Of a DNA stretch of 64,000 nucleotides, positions 1-22,750 are shown in pieces. Source of the DNA: Liolophura sinensis (taxonomy: Eukaryota; Mollusca; Polyplacophora; Chitonida; Chitonidae); assembly GCF_032854445.1 (NCBI RefSeq), contig NC_088301.1, positions 51,695,187-51,759,186 on the forward strand, given 5' to 3'. The notes under the pieces were generated by a model, which was not told the origin of the DNA, ran no database searches, and saw only the letters and a program-made list of their open reading frames with translations. Both the position numbers and the translations under genes were made by a program. The number at the start of each line of letters is the position of its first letter. Position 1 is the first letter of the stretch.

Positions 1-2214
1 TGTATGGACAAGATAAAATAGTAATAGTAAGCTGAGTACCAGATGGCCATTTTAATCAAACACTCTAGGTTTTGAAGGGCATTATGAGATACTAATTATT
101 TGTCCTTCTTAATGACATCGAGCCCGAAATTCTCGAACAACCTGTTTAAATTCTAGGTCGCTTTTCACCCAATGGCCAATCCTGAGATACAGTAAAGTAA
201 AAAAGCTCAGTGCGACATCTGACATCATGTGCCGTCTATTAAGTTGACATTTACCTCAACAGTTCTGCTTAAGCAATAGTGTTATAGGGGGTGTATAAAA
301 TGCTAAGCATTTACCTGAAGAGTTAGACAAAAACCGTAACGGAGATAAACTTACAAGAGGAGGCTGCCCAGGTTTTGCTCTCAATGATGTAGCCTTTTAT
401 ATTATATCTAAAGCAAATGCTATATAAGTTATATGCCGAAAAAAGATACATCTATTGCACTGGTTTCAAGAATAGGTATACATATTATGTTACGCCACAA
501 GCAAGATTGCAGTTCAAGAAGAGATGGTTTTCTTCTTGTAATACGGTAGCAAGAAGATTTCACGGAGAATGTCTATAAATACAGAGGTTAGCAACGATAA
601 ATGAAGCGTATCATGAGGTGGCAAATTGGTAACATTTTAATAATGTATTGCTCTATTAACCGTGCAGTCTACAGTGTAAATACTTCACTTATCTCGATAT
701 ACTGATTCATTTAGCCGATGACAGGTTTATCGTCGAACATCTCATCAATCGGGTCAAACCTATTAGGTCAGCTTATTATTTAAGTGGTATATGTTGACAT
801 TTCTCCCATTAATCGCATAATCCTGTCACAAGTTGCTAGACAGAGTTTATTTCAGAGCCATACCTTCATACCTAAGGGCATATGTATAAGGCACTTAATT
901 TTCTGAGGCAACGATGTATATCTTAAAGCATTACTATCATGTCATATACCTTAATATTACAGCTGACCATAAATATAACTCACCGTTATTGGGATTCACA
1001 ATTTTTAAGCACACTCCCCACACCCACTCCCTTTTGTTGGAATTTCCCGCAGGTATTGTAATCCGACTATGAAGCGCATTATACCTTAGGTCAAATTATC
1101 CAGACGAATGCACCTGTTTACATGTAATTCCCATACTGTTTAATTAAATATTAACACTAATGATAACCTCTTACACATATAGGTACAGTGAGGTAGCGAA
1201 AGATCCGTTATCAGCTTCCACATCTCGGCCAACTCATGAAATGACGATAAATGTAACCTACATTAAATGTAAGGTAAATTGTAATGTAGAATTTTCGACA
1301 TTTACAGATTTGAATACAATTTAAGTGACGTCACGTCGTCACTTAAATTACTGCCGATATGCTTAACATATTTTCCGTTTTCACATGACGTATAGACTAA
1401 AATAGTGGATTACCTGAAGGTAATATTAATGGTGTGCATTGTACATGCAATCATAATGTTTTGAATTGATCGTTAATCCAGTAAATATTATTAGTACTTG
1501 ATTGGGTTGCCGCTGGATTCATTCCGTTCTATAAACAACTCCTTCTTAAAACGAGATGTAAAGTTAGGCCCATGAACATAACTTATTAAAAACTACCCAT
1601 CTTAGTTTGCATAAGATCAATAAACAGTTGTTTTTAAAGATGTAGATGAATAGCTTTTTCACACGACAATAACGAAGATGTGACCCATAACCTGAAACTA
1701 ATTTATCGGTTATATTAGTCCCAGCTATAACTGTATGGCTGGCTTATTACACTATAAATTGCTTCTCTCGCCAAAACACATCAGTCCCTAAGAATGCATG
1801 ATTGGATTCATCACTTGTTGGTACATCACTGGCTTTAAGGCTGTAGGTTTGTCAGGTAACTGGCATTTAGGGCGGAAAGTTTTCTCTTCACATAAAGTAG
1901 AGAAATTCCTAATTTCGGAGTTTTTTTTTTAATAATCAAAAATAAATTCTTCAACTTCCTTCACAAAAGGTGCGTTTTCCAGGCCGTCAGTGAGTTTATG
2001 TAGTAGTGTCTTCCCACGGATATCTTGAGGGGTTTCAGGAAGAAATTTCGCACGTGCGAAGGCTACCGTTTGGGTTTTTCAATAAACCTGTCTTCGAGAA
2101 ACCATATGGAAAGGAAAATCAATCCAATTAGCATGAAATCAATGATGATATATCATGAATAACAAACGAATCATCTGGGTTCTAGGTTATTGCGACAGGT
2201 CGAGAAGTTGTATG
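1..2214. other. AT-rich region without a supported gene
   Basis: I see no ORF with recognisable protein content and no chain of phase-compatible exons. The only structured site is the 13-bp-arm palindrome at 1,318-1,349. Confidence 0.5.
1318..1349. repeat. Perfect inverted repeat with an embedded CRE-like site
   Basis: Arms at 1,318-1,330 (AATTTAAGTGACG) and 1,337-1,349 (CGTCACTTAAATT) are exact reverse complements, with a 6-base spacer. The left arm and spacer contain TGACGTCA (1,326-1,333), the canonical CREB/ATF site. No gene lies close by, so function is unknown. Confidence 0.6.
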
Positions 2215-2465
2215 TATATATGCCTGGGGTATAAGGTCGTAACAATTTTGCATATGACGGCGAGGAGTCTTTAGGTGTTTTTACATATACTGTATACCGC
2301 CAAAGTGCAGCCGCTAGTGAAGGATCATGCCGAAGAAACCAGAAAGAACACCTCACCCAGTCACATTATACTGACACCGGGCCAACCAGTGATGTAACCG
2401 TGCCCTAACCTCGCAGTGCTGAGCGTCACGCGAGGCAGCAGCAAGTAAAATTTTTAAATTCGAGG
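2215..2465 (-). mobile_element. SINE family A, copy 1 (diverged)
   Basis: Read on the minus strand, this segment follows the same order of blocks as the SINE at 36,866-37,223: a GCTCAGCACTGMGAGGTTAG-like block, then a GTCAGTATAATGTGACTGGG-like block, a GGCRGCACTTTGGC-like block and an ACTCCTCGYCGTCATATG-like block. The tRNA-like head is missing, so this is a 5'-truncated or diverged copy. The ORFs here are shadows of the repeat. Confidence 0.7.
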
Positions 2466-5400
2466 CGGACGATCTAACCAACTTCTCGAGAGCAAAGCGG
2501 TCTCGAAAAGCTGTAAACGGTAACGAAGTTATTGGTTCAAATAGTGATGTATGCATAAGAGAAAGAATATAGAGTATATATAAAATGTAACAACCTGACA
2601 GGTGAATTCATAGGCTCCTTGAGTTAAGTTATCCCGTGCACTAAGGTGGTGTTTTCTGAGTACAATTATGTGGATATCCAGTAAATGAATATCAAATCAT
2701 CAAATCGATCCACTTTAGAATTCACCTGCTTCACCTATTTGCCGTGCCTAAAAGCGTTGAGCGCAGTAGTAAAAGTTCATTTACGCTGTGTGACCTGTAT
2801 GTAACACAACGTTAGGTTGGATTCCTACCCTATAACTGGATATTCAGGATTAGTTAAACAAAGAAACAAAAAAGAACATGGTAACAGCCATGTTGAACTA
2901 AAAAGGTTAACAATTGTGGACTTAACCTTCCACAGTACGCTACTACATTCGTAAGTGTGCTCAAGGGCCGGTAACTCTCGGTGACAACGTATAGATTTAG
3001 TGTTAGCGATGTTTCAATGGTAAGTGAGACTCCCTCTGACCGATCAGTCTGGCTTTCACACCTCTGCCGAAATTCCACTAGCCCCTGACAAAAATCAGGC
3101 CTCGCGCCCGCGATGCTCCGGTGATTTTTCAGTTACAACCATGGTTCCAACCCATAAATCTGAAGTATTATTGATCATAGCTTAAATCACCAATTAATTC
3201 AATAAATAACATAAATGGTTTTTTTTTGGATGTCACACTAAAGACAGCGATGGCCCTGCTCTACAATTCCCATTTGTTGATTCCCTAAAGGATATAAAGA
3301 AATCAATGATAACGCATGTAATGGAGTTTTAGATTTGGTGTAGTGTCTGATTACGTTGAAGTTGTTTTTCAGGGAGCGCATTAATTCGGATTAGTGGATG
3401 GATTGCTGTTCTTCTGAAGCTTCAGGTCAGGAGTTTTGCCATGCATGTGCCCCGTCCAGAGTAGTACTTTTGCATGGAGTTCACGCGGTTTCCTGCCCGC
3501 CATATTATAAGCCAATAATAATTCAGTACGAAGCATCATTTAAATAAACAAATAAATATCGAAAATTACATCATGAGATATATAACGTTGTTTACCTACC
3601 AATGATACTGTTAATCAGCGATAGAATATTACATATTAGAAATTAAAAGCCATAATTATTTGAAATATATTTGAATATTTACCAAGTAAGTTAAATTTAA
3701 ACAACTACTAGTAAATTCACAAACTGTTTTATTATAATATGTAACAAATATTTACACTTTGAGAATGAAAAATAAGCAGTAGGGTGTCACAAGTTTCCTT
3801 AAATTAATACATATATTCGTTCGTTCTGTGGAAACAATCCACATGATGCCTAAGAAGTTACGATTTCAACACCGACAGTTGATGGTATCTGAACAATTGT
3901 TTTAGGAATATATATAAGATATGCATTAATAAATAGCAGACGATTCGAGACATGATTTATCAGTAGGAGATATATTGTGGTTCTACTAAAATACTTAAGC
4001 ATGGATTGCTGTAAGCATCACTCGGAATGCACGTACTGATAAATTCAAAGCCCATCATGAAGAAGATAGAGATGATAATATTAGGCATTTATAGCGCCAA
4101 AACAATTGTTATGCGGCAAACCCGCTATGTTTGATAATAAAATAAGCAAACTTTTATGTAAGACAGTGGAGCATTAATTTTTACGATCAATTATGTAAAA
4201 CAAAAAGAAATCAGCATAAACCGGAAACACAGAATACAGCAGCACATTGTCCAGGGGGAAAAGGGGCACAACCCTTTGGTCACCCACGATGAATTTGTTT
4301 TAAATATGAATCCAACCAATATCGAGTCAAATCATTACACAGCATAGTGTGATATAAGCATTCACCCATAGTTCTCATTTGCAACCGACTAATTACAGGT
4401 TAAAATAACATTAATCACTTGTCTGAGCTGCACACCAAGCCCACGTGTGCATAGAAATAACATAAATAATTAAATTTAATAGTTTAAATAATTTATAACC
4501 TGTGAAATACAATTACTGCGTAGGAGTGACCATGACGAGTTCGTCATTTTCATTTGCAACTCTGCATTCAATGGTACATCTTGGAGCCCTAAATACTGTA
4601 GGTGCAAAAGCGTCACTCGCATGTTGAAAAGGGTATATGGGTGTTTATACCCATGGCGTAAAATTTTAGCACCTCGCCTGCAAATCAGGGTTCAGATTTC
4701 AGGCCCCGTGTTTAGATTCCCATATACCTTTCTCAAAACGCGGATAAATTATAGCAGAAGCCCATCACCTAAAAGTGTGCAACTTCCCTATGGCTAGTCT
4801 CCTCGGCACTTCACACTTTTCTTCCATTTCTAACACATTATGTGACGTATCTGTGCAGCCATGTATATTTTCCCTCTTTTGCTTAGCTATCATTTGAGTA
4901 ACGGCTAATGCATGGTGGGATCCATACGCGCTTGTGTTGAATTAGACTGAACAAATTACTACAATGGAGAGTTTAGTAAATGGACAACAATGTCTTTGAC
5001 AGTAATTGTTTCAGAGTTGCTTGGAAATATAAAAATGACGTAACATGTGTACTGTGTCGTGTAGACAAGCTATAGGGAAGTTGCATACTTCTAGGTAATG
5101 AAGTTCTGCTTATAGTTAACAAAGAAAACACTGAATTGAAGCAATCATAACATGGATGCCCTTAAACAATCCTGGTAAACAAATCAAGTTTTAATTAGAA
5201 TTTTTCAAATCGAATATGAAATATTTTAAAACAACGGATTATATGGTGGTCTTTTGGAGCCATTTTGCATCAATGACGTCACATCCGTACTTTTTTGGCT
5301 TGAAATAATTCATTTCAAGGTCCATGGAGCTCTATATGTACCTGTATTCTTACTGCAATCTGATGCGATCCCACTCGTTACAAGAAGGTCAGAAAAGGCT

Positions 5401-5704
5401 ACCGTAGAATCTATTGTGTCAAATGCATTTAATTGGCTGAAAAAAAATTCTCAAAAATAAAATACATCTATTTTTTCCTGGATAGTGTTTTATATTCTTT
5501 GCTAACAGATTCTTAGTGTTAATGTTTTCTTTAAACTCTCATGTGGCTGATTGGATTGGACTATATACTAGTTATGAATAGCCAACTCAACCAATATATA
5601 ACTGCACTCAAGAGATTCCCGACCACCTGTGCAAAATCATAATAACTGTCGCTGGCTGGTTTTACATGGCTACCTGAGGAATTTCAGACAGCAAAGCCAG
5701 GATT
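2466..5704. other. Intergenic, no supported gene
   Basis: Low-complexity AT-rich sequence. A plus-strand ORF at 5,254-5,460 (68 codons) is followed at once by AATAAA, but its product resembles nothing I recognise and I found no matching upstream exon. I leave it uncalled. Confidence 0.45.
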
Positions 5705-5954
5705 AACATCAGACATCGCGTAACATCAGACATCACGTAACATCAGATATCGCATAACATCACGTAACATCAGACATCGTGTAACATTAGACATCGCGTA
5801 ACATCGCGTGACGTCAGACATCGCGCGACATCAGGCTTCGCGTAACATCAGACATCATGTAACATCAGACATCTTGTAACATCAGACATCGCGTAACATT
5901 AGCCATCGCGTAACATCGCGTAACTTCAGACATCGCGTAACATAAGACATCTCG
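5705..5954. repeat. 18-bp minisatellite
   Basis: About 14 imperfect tandem copies of an 18-base unit of the type GTAACATCAGACATCGCG. Variation is mainly in the last three bases (CGCG, CACG, CATG, CTTG). A few units are partial (CATCGCGTAA only). It lies about 340 bases beyond the stop codon of the minus-strand ZP gene, so it may be in that gene's 3' UTR or downstream flank. The copies are contiguous, without unique spacers. Confidence 0.9.
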
Positions 5955-6296
5955 AGGAGGAACGCTTAGACTCCTTGGTAAACAGAAATGCATATCACAG
6001 TAACCATTTGTCTCGTTGCAAAATGGATTTAGTTGCGCAGTGCGCTGCATTTGTCTATGCGATCGTTCAACTGATGTAGTTGCAATAGGCCGTATGTGAA
6101 GCGCTTACGAAGAGATTGGGGATATCAGAAGTTAATCATATAACTTGGAAAGTATGTCTGTCTCTTAGGGACATTTCCTTTCACTTTGCTTGACAAATAT
6201 AGAAACTTCTTCCGAGATGTCCTATCAGAACATTTTCGACAGGTTTCGAATCATGATGAAATATGTACACCGATCATAGATTTCTGAGACAGGGGA

Positions 6297-15912
<9,616 letters not shown>

Positions 15913-18900
15913 CCTATGGCTGTAAAATAGAAGAAAATCTCAGTTAAGTGGCCTGCATTTCAACATCTTGCATAGGACATGAATCTAAGACACAGTGGAC
16001 TTATTCAAAATAGTAAATGGTAGCATGAAAGGAAGGGCGTAACAAGTTGTGGGGCGTAGACACATCAAACATGTGAAACATCACGAATCATTCAGCCTGT
16101 TCCTGAAGGTGTTATACTCCTTTATACACACACAGATATTTTTAAACCTGTCAGTTATGTACAGTTTTGACAGACATTTCTTTCCAGAGTTTGTCTTATT
16201 TCAAAAAACAGAAGAACCTCTCTTCAATACTATGACATTGATGTTAACAGGAAGTATAAAATAAATCATCACCAAGTACGCCGTTACTGTAGCGTTGGAA
16301 AGTTGTTGCATAACTATGTGAAAATACATTGCCCTAGGGCTTGATATCACTCTATGTATTTCTTTGAGACAAATACAGCGTACACTGATTCGAATGTTGT
16401 TGACAACTATGTTAAACCCCAATCAATTTCTGACTTGAGATCAGTAACAACTATTTTGTAAGAATTTTCATGAATATTTCACAACTTTGTGTCTGTAAGT
16501 CCGTCGTTCCTAATTGGGCTGTCCATCTGCTCCAAGTAGGTCGGAACGAATGTATCCACACCCACAAAGCTCTATAGAATCAGGTCATGTTTCTTGATCT
16601 ATACGTTACTACATTGTAAGCTTCTATTCAAAGAACAGAGAAAATGGTCCCTTTTGGGAGGACCAGTCTGCGTGTACGACCCGTGGACTGTCTGTCCTTA
16701 AGAGGTTCACCAATTCACATATAGCAGAAGCACGAATGAGATTATTTGAGCATGGTAATTGAGCTTTAAGCCTTCCTCACACAAAAGCAACTCTTCTGTG
16801 TAGTATTCAATTCGGGAAAATGGTGTACATACCGTGGGAGACATGCCTTTTTGTCAAGTTTTCGTACTGAACAAAACCATATTTGAGGTTTACTCCCTTT
16901 TCCGTCTTTGGGTCTTATAGGGACTCTTCCGATAAAACTCCCTCTTTCAAAGTGACATTTATATAACTGCTCAAAGGCGTTTAACAATGAATGCCTCATT
17001 TGAAAATTTGAAGTAGGTGAATAATATCTTTGTTAAGATTTATCAACAAATTTGCACTGTCAGAATCACTTCACCTCGATTTGATATTTACACTGGCACT
17101 GCTATTCAACAACAATTTGCTCTATATACCAAAAATAGCTTAAATGATTATTTAATTATAAATTATAAATTATAAATTGTATTACCGATGTTGAACGGTA
17201 ATAGATCACAGATGAGACTATATATTTTGTGATAGCTAAGTAATTGGGATATTCGACTAAAATAATACCAAAAATTCGATTGGATGTACGCTGATGGATT
17301 TATTGGGCGATCAATCTCCCATGTAGTTTTTTGAATGATAATGCATCACATAAAACCAATATGAACAAGCTCGGAAAGCAGACAAAGTGAATAAGTAAAA
17401 TATAATAATTGTATTATATAGGGGAATCTGCCATTGTAACCTTAAGATGTAATATACTCATGGTATTACTAAAGTTTAAACATTATTGACTCCTATACAT
17501 CCCCCAGCATATTGCCTGGTCTTAAATGAAACATTACTGCTTGTATCAAACATAACTTAGAAATTTATATCAGCTTTCAGTGATTGCAAACAAAGCAGTA
17601 AAACACACAAATATATATGTGTAATAGATCTCAAGATTTAGGCTTTGAAGTCGTCACTTCTACTGTAACAACATAATTTTGTATGATTTACACATACCGT
17701 TCATAACTATCACTATACCGAATGAATGTGAGTGTCAGAAGTTTAGTATTTCATGCATTCCCATTTACATTTCTAAAACAAATATATCGAAAAATTGTAA
17801 TTTAAACAGTGAACCGAAATTGATCCAAACCCCAACACCGACAACGAAGAGACGAAGATAAATGCCAAACTTTTGACATTATAATCCTTGTGAAGGATAT
17901 ACGTGAATTATAAAAAGAGAAGTAAAATCATTCCATACTTCACATCATCTGAGAAAGATTACAGTATATGTGACATATGTCTACGCCCATACCATACCCT
18001 TGCAGTTGGTTTGGCTTTTTATTGCCTCTACATCATAATAGGACTATAAGCAATTAAACATCTTATTTGCACTACAAATATATGTATTTAATATCAGTTC
18101 ATCACATAAAAATACAAAGCAGCTTTGGTTTTTGCAATAGGATAAGCAGTCAGAATGAAACCAAGGGTATAAGGTTATAAGCGCCCTTAACTAGACCATT
18201 TAGGGTCTATACGCGTAACCTACTACATAGAGCATACTAGTATGTCTGTTGTAGATGTGTGAACAGAACTACTCTCTTCATACACCATTGGCTTCATCTT
18301 CCTCTTGTGACAATAAAGTAGCATATCGGTACATCGCTTATTCCTAGTAACCCTTAACCAACTGAGAAGAATCAATCTATCTAATATCGGTTATTGACAT
18401 AACATGTTACCGGTGAAGAGTTGGTATGTGAATCGAGAATGATTATAAGTCAATGAATGAGGTGTTTCCTCAAAATTATATATGCCACATATATATGTAC
18501 AGATATTTGTGTACTTTTATGGACTGGTCATTCGTGATTACTAAACTATAACTAATATAAACTATAATCCACAGAAAAAAAGGAAACATCCATATGATTT
18601 TGTAACATCTACATTTGAAACTTAGCATTAACACCCTTTTTCTTTTTTGAAACATGTCTAATACAAGTGTACCTTAATTTTTTAATAGTTCCAGGTAAGA
18701 CGGCCATCAATTCAAACCGCAATGAGAACGACTGATGTAGAAATATTTACCTTCTTGAAAAATACTGTAACACAAAGTCAGATAATCCAGATATGTATTG
18801 TGTATAATCATTTCTAAGATTACCGTAATTATATCTTAGTATTGACAAAACACAACCTGCATGGGTTTCTTTACTATTGTTTCAAATAGCTTAAATACTA

Positions 18901-21547
18901 CAAATGTTTAGTACAAAGAATCTAATAGCTTATTGGTTCAAAATCGACCTACCTTGCTGCTACCCGAGCAGTGAGTTAAAGCAAAGTTTTAAAACACGTC
19001 TTCCTGAGACATGCAATGCAGGAAAGATCGTAGAGTCAATATTGGACTAGCCGGTATGTCTTAATGTATCCTGTTCCACAGTGTTGTGTGTCGGAGGGTT
19101 GGGGAGAAACACACTGAACCTCATACTACATACGCTCTCAGACCGGTTTTGGCGTGCTCTATTTTGAGCCTTTATAGAAATCCATATAAAAGCATCTTGA
19201 GAATGGTACAGACCCACACCCAGAAAAATAATCAGAACATGAAAGACTCAGACATGTTGACAAAGAATAAGCAACCGTAAGAGCTTACCTGGTCGGGTCA
19301 GGTGTAATAGTGCTTTAAGACCGTCCCATTTTGCCTATGCAGCTCTACATATATACGCCAGCTTCTGACTATGCGCCACATCAACCACACTATTAATAAG
19401 AATGTACTCGACACTATACAAGTGGCGCACGCCCTTCATTCATTGTTCACAATCATGGATGGCCGCCCCTCTGTCCGGTGTCCCTGCATTATCCCAGCTA
19501 AAATGATATGTGTGGCTACTTTGCCTTTCAGACATATAAGTATACATGTTTTCATGTCAACATGTACATACACTTGATAGTCGATGGTTACACGGGCAAC
19601 AGTAACAGATAACACAAGGAAACTACAACACTGACTTAATTACAGAACAGAGGTGAAGAAAAATAGCCCCACAAACTAAAAGAGAAGACATGCAACTATA
19701 ATTATCGGGTTCAATGAATAGAATGCTGTTACTATTAACAACATGATAATGTAATTATCCCCTCGTCTTTGCACTCGATTAACCGATATGATATAAATCG
19801 AGCCCAATTTACCTAGTCCAATACCATATATTTAAGAAAATTAGGTTAATATACACTACTGATGAATTGTTGAACTTAATTTATTACACTTTACCATTAA
19901 TTAATACCATGGTGTCATTCTGTATACATGATATAACAAAGGTATGTACAAAGCAAGATTCCTTTATATGCGATATATCCAGGCTCTTGTGGTATATTAC
20001 AATACACAATTACGATTATCGTCAAACCGTATATTCCAGAATATCTGGCCATATATATTTGTAATGAATCTCATTTCATTACAGTTAATGTGTGTAGATC
20101 TCCAATACAACTATTACATTGTATATATAGGTTTTTAAGCCAAAATATTTCAGCCATTCCAAGAAAAGGATTATATTTTAACAGGTTCTCTAAATATTAC
20201 TGTAAAATAGGTTTCTACGTGATCACTAAATCAGTACATGTACATATGCATTCAAATATAACACTTTTTAAAACATGCACTCTTATTTAAAATCAGCATT
20301 TTCCCGAGTATTTGTTTGGCTGATTTGTAAGCAATACATTTATATTTTCCAGAATCTGTGCAAAAGGTTTATACGTTAAATATACATGTATTTTAGAACG
20401 AAAGCGAAAAGTTGATACAAGACAGTTAACATGCATGAGTCAGATATTTCAATATTTTCAAAGGGAAATTAAACATTACAGAGTTGGCTGATATTTATAA
20501 CACTTATAACAGATAGTTTTGCATCTAAAATTTCAGTTTCTCCACTTTGCTTATGGAGAAAACTGGCTTTTGTGTTTACATATTCATAGTTTTGCAGTGA
20601 TGTCATAGTTGCTCTGAGCCAATCACGAGCACACCCTATGTACACGTGACTCGAATATTGGAGGTGAAAACAAAGCGAATTTAATCGCGGTGAGATAGGC
20701 ACTGGAGACGATTTTAGCATGAAAAATGAAAAATATAGCTTTTAGGCAAGAAATTCCTTTTGGAAAAGTGTATCTAGATACCACGGTCTCAATGACCTTT
20801 AGTTCTTTAAACTTAAGCAATCGGCAAAAATCAGCATTTCGCCCATTTAGCCCCATGTTATTTATCACCTCTTGCTCCTCGCGAGAAGACTCATTCGTCG
20901 TCATACGCTGAAAATTGTTAAGCTTCAAACTTGCCCTGCTGGTCCAGGTCCGTTTATTGTGACTGTAGCTGCTCACAAGTTCTCACTGTATGTAGTTCTT
21001 CATGCCAAACAGGCTTCAAGAAATGCTTATTGTTGGACTATAAAGCCGTGAAATGTAACCCGGGTTATATTAAATATCATGCTCCAAAATCAACCATTTA
21101 TACCTCTTTCTGTCTTGCATACAATGGCTATTCCACGCTTCACTTCATCAAAACTCGGCCTTACAATGACTGTCCACATGATTTTCCTCACGCCCTACAT
21201 AGATGTATGCCTGCCTGAGTTTGAAACTCTTGAGATCACTGCATTATACTCTACATAATAACGTACACAGGGAGAAGTAATCTCAATGTCACTATGAAAA
21301 CTGCAGCTTTTCTCTTGGCGTCTAGACATAATAGCTTCTTGAAAAATCACTGCGTAACAGATTCTCTTTGAAAACATATCTCACAGCTTTGTACTCCGTG
21401 TTTCCGCATCAGGAACTATGTGCATGCAACACCTCATTTTACTCTTGCTCACATTAAGCACTGTACAGTGCACTTGCTATTTGGACAGGTTATATTTTAA
21501 CGCATGTTTCTTGTTACTTTCGCTTTTACGAAACTTTCAATCTGATC
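15913..21547. other. Upstream of ZP gene; no supported gene
   Basis: AT-rich sequence. The ZP gene promoter must lie at its left edge, but no convincing TATA box is visible there. ORFs up to 117 codons (for example minus strand 20,623-20,976) show no recognisable domain, no flanking splice pattern and no codon bias that I can detect, and are left out. A short ATAAATT tandem run is at about 17,155-17,176. Confidence 0.45.
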
Positions 21548-21664
21548 ATTAAAGCTCCTGTATCAATCCTTGAACCGCGCTGTAATAGTTTCTTCATCGC
21601 CATGCGATATGAGCGGTGATACTAGACAGGCGTACAGGTACTTGAGCTGGCATACTCCGTTACA
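21548..21664 (+). repeat. Remnant of an LTR 3' end
   Basis: Matches the last 93 bases of the LTR at 27,711-27,803: an ATTAAAGCTCCTGTATCA block, GTTTCTTCATCGCCATG, CTAGAC, GAGCTGGCATACTCCGTTAC and final TACA. It has a roughly 20-base insertion relative to the right LTR. The upstream part of this LTR is too diverged for me to place its start. It could be the 5' LTR of the element ending at 27,803, or a related solo LTR. Confidence 0.6.
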
Positions 21665-22750
21665 GTGAAACACCGATGCACTGAAGAAACGAAACGCCAT
21701 ATGTTGGGAAAGATTGCGTTCTTCCAAGATGAACTTTGAAAATATTTCAGAGAATTGTGTCTTAATTTCTCAGGACATGCGAACTAAATTTTCAAACTTT
21801 AGTGAAAGAATAATTTATCTGATAGGCACACATATGAACTGATACTTTACTGAACCGATATATGCGCAGCACTTATTTGTGCTGTAACGAACACACACAT
21901 TTAAGGCTCAGTGCGGCATCAGGATATGGTACTAAATTAGCCCCATATGAACTTTCAGTCAGTAATATCAACTGGAACTAGACACTGAGGTTATGAATTC
22001 TGGCTGAACACTGGCTAAATCGACTGATTAACAGAGGCAATTACTGTGTATCGGTTACGACTCCTGATCACTACTGCGCACAACAGGATAGTGTAGGGCA
22101 GTTCCTCTTCTAGTAGTGTGCGACGGTTCCTGTTCCAGTGTGCGACGGTTCCTGTTCCATTGTGCGATGGTCCCAGGTTCTTGTTCCAGCGTTACATGAT
22201 TTAAACACAAACTTCCTGCTGGCTGTTTGTTTTTACTGGTTCCTGTTACATAATGCATAGATCAAAGACTGTGAAGGACACAAATCTAACCTAGACTGAT
22301 CATGCAATAGCGATTGGTTGATTGCTCGTGATTGTGAACTGTTGGTGGAAATAACAATACCAATCACAGACTGCAGACACTTATGAATATACTCTTACAC
22401 TGTTGTTGGTTTCTATAGTGCAACGTTACTTTTAGACACTCATAAAGTCATAATACCAAGTTGAATTTTCCTAAATACTGATCTCACCATTAGAAACATA
22501 ATATCAACAAGTAACATTTATATGAACTGGTCACTATCAGCATATTAATGTGTTCTAGTTTTGTACATTTGGGTAGCTATCATTTTGGTAGTATTTTGCA
22601 AACGTCTGATATAAATATATGTGTACCGTAATTAGCTGCACTTTCACTGTATTTATAGAGACGATCTATCTGACACGCAGACTGGGACCCATAGTGTGAC
22701 CCTGAGAGAGTCACTTTGACTGGTCAGTTATTTCAGGTGACAACTACGAA

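Noticed and set aside
5705-5954. Regular repeats resembling a CRISPR array
   Set aside because: The units are contiguous with no unique spacers and the genome is eukaryotic; it is a minisatellite.
20623-20976. 117-codon minus-strand ORF
   Set aside because: No domain, no neighbouring exon in phase and no other support.
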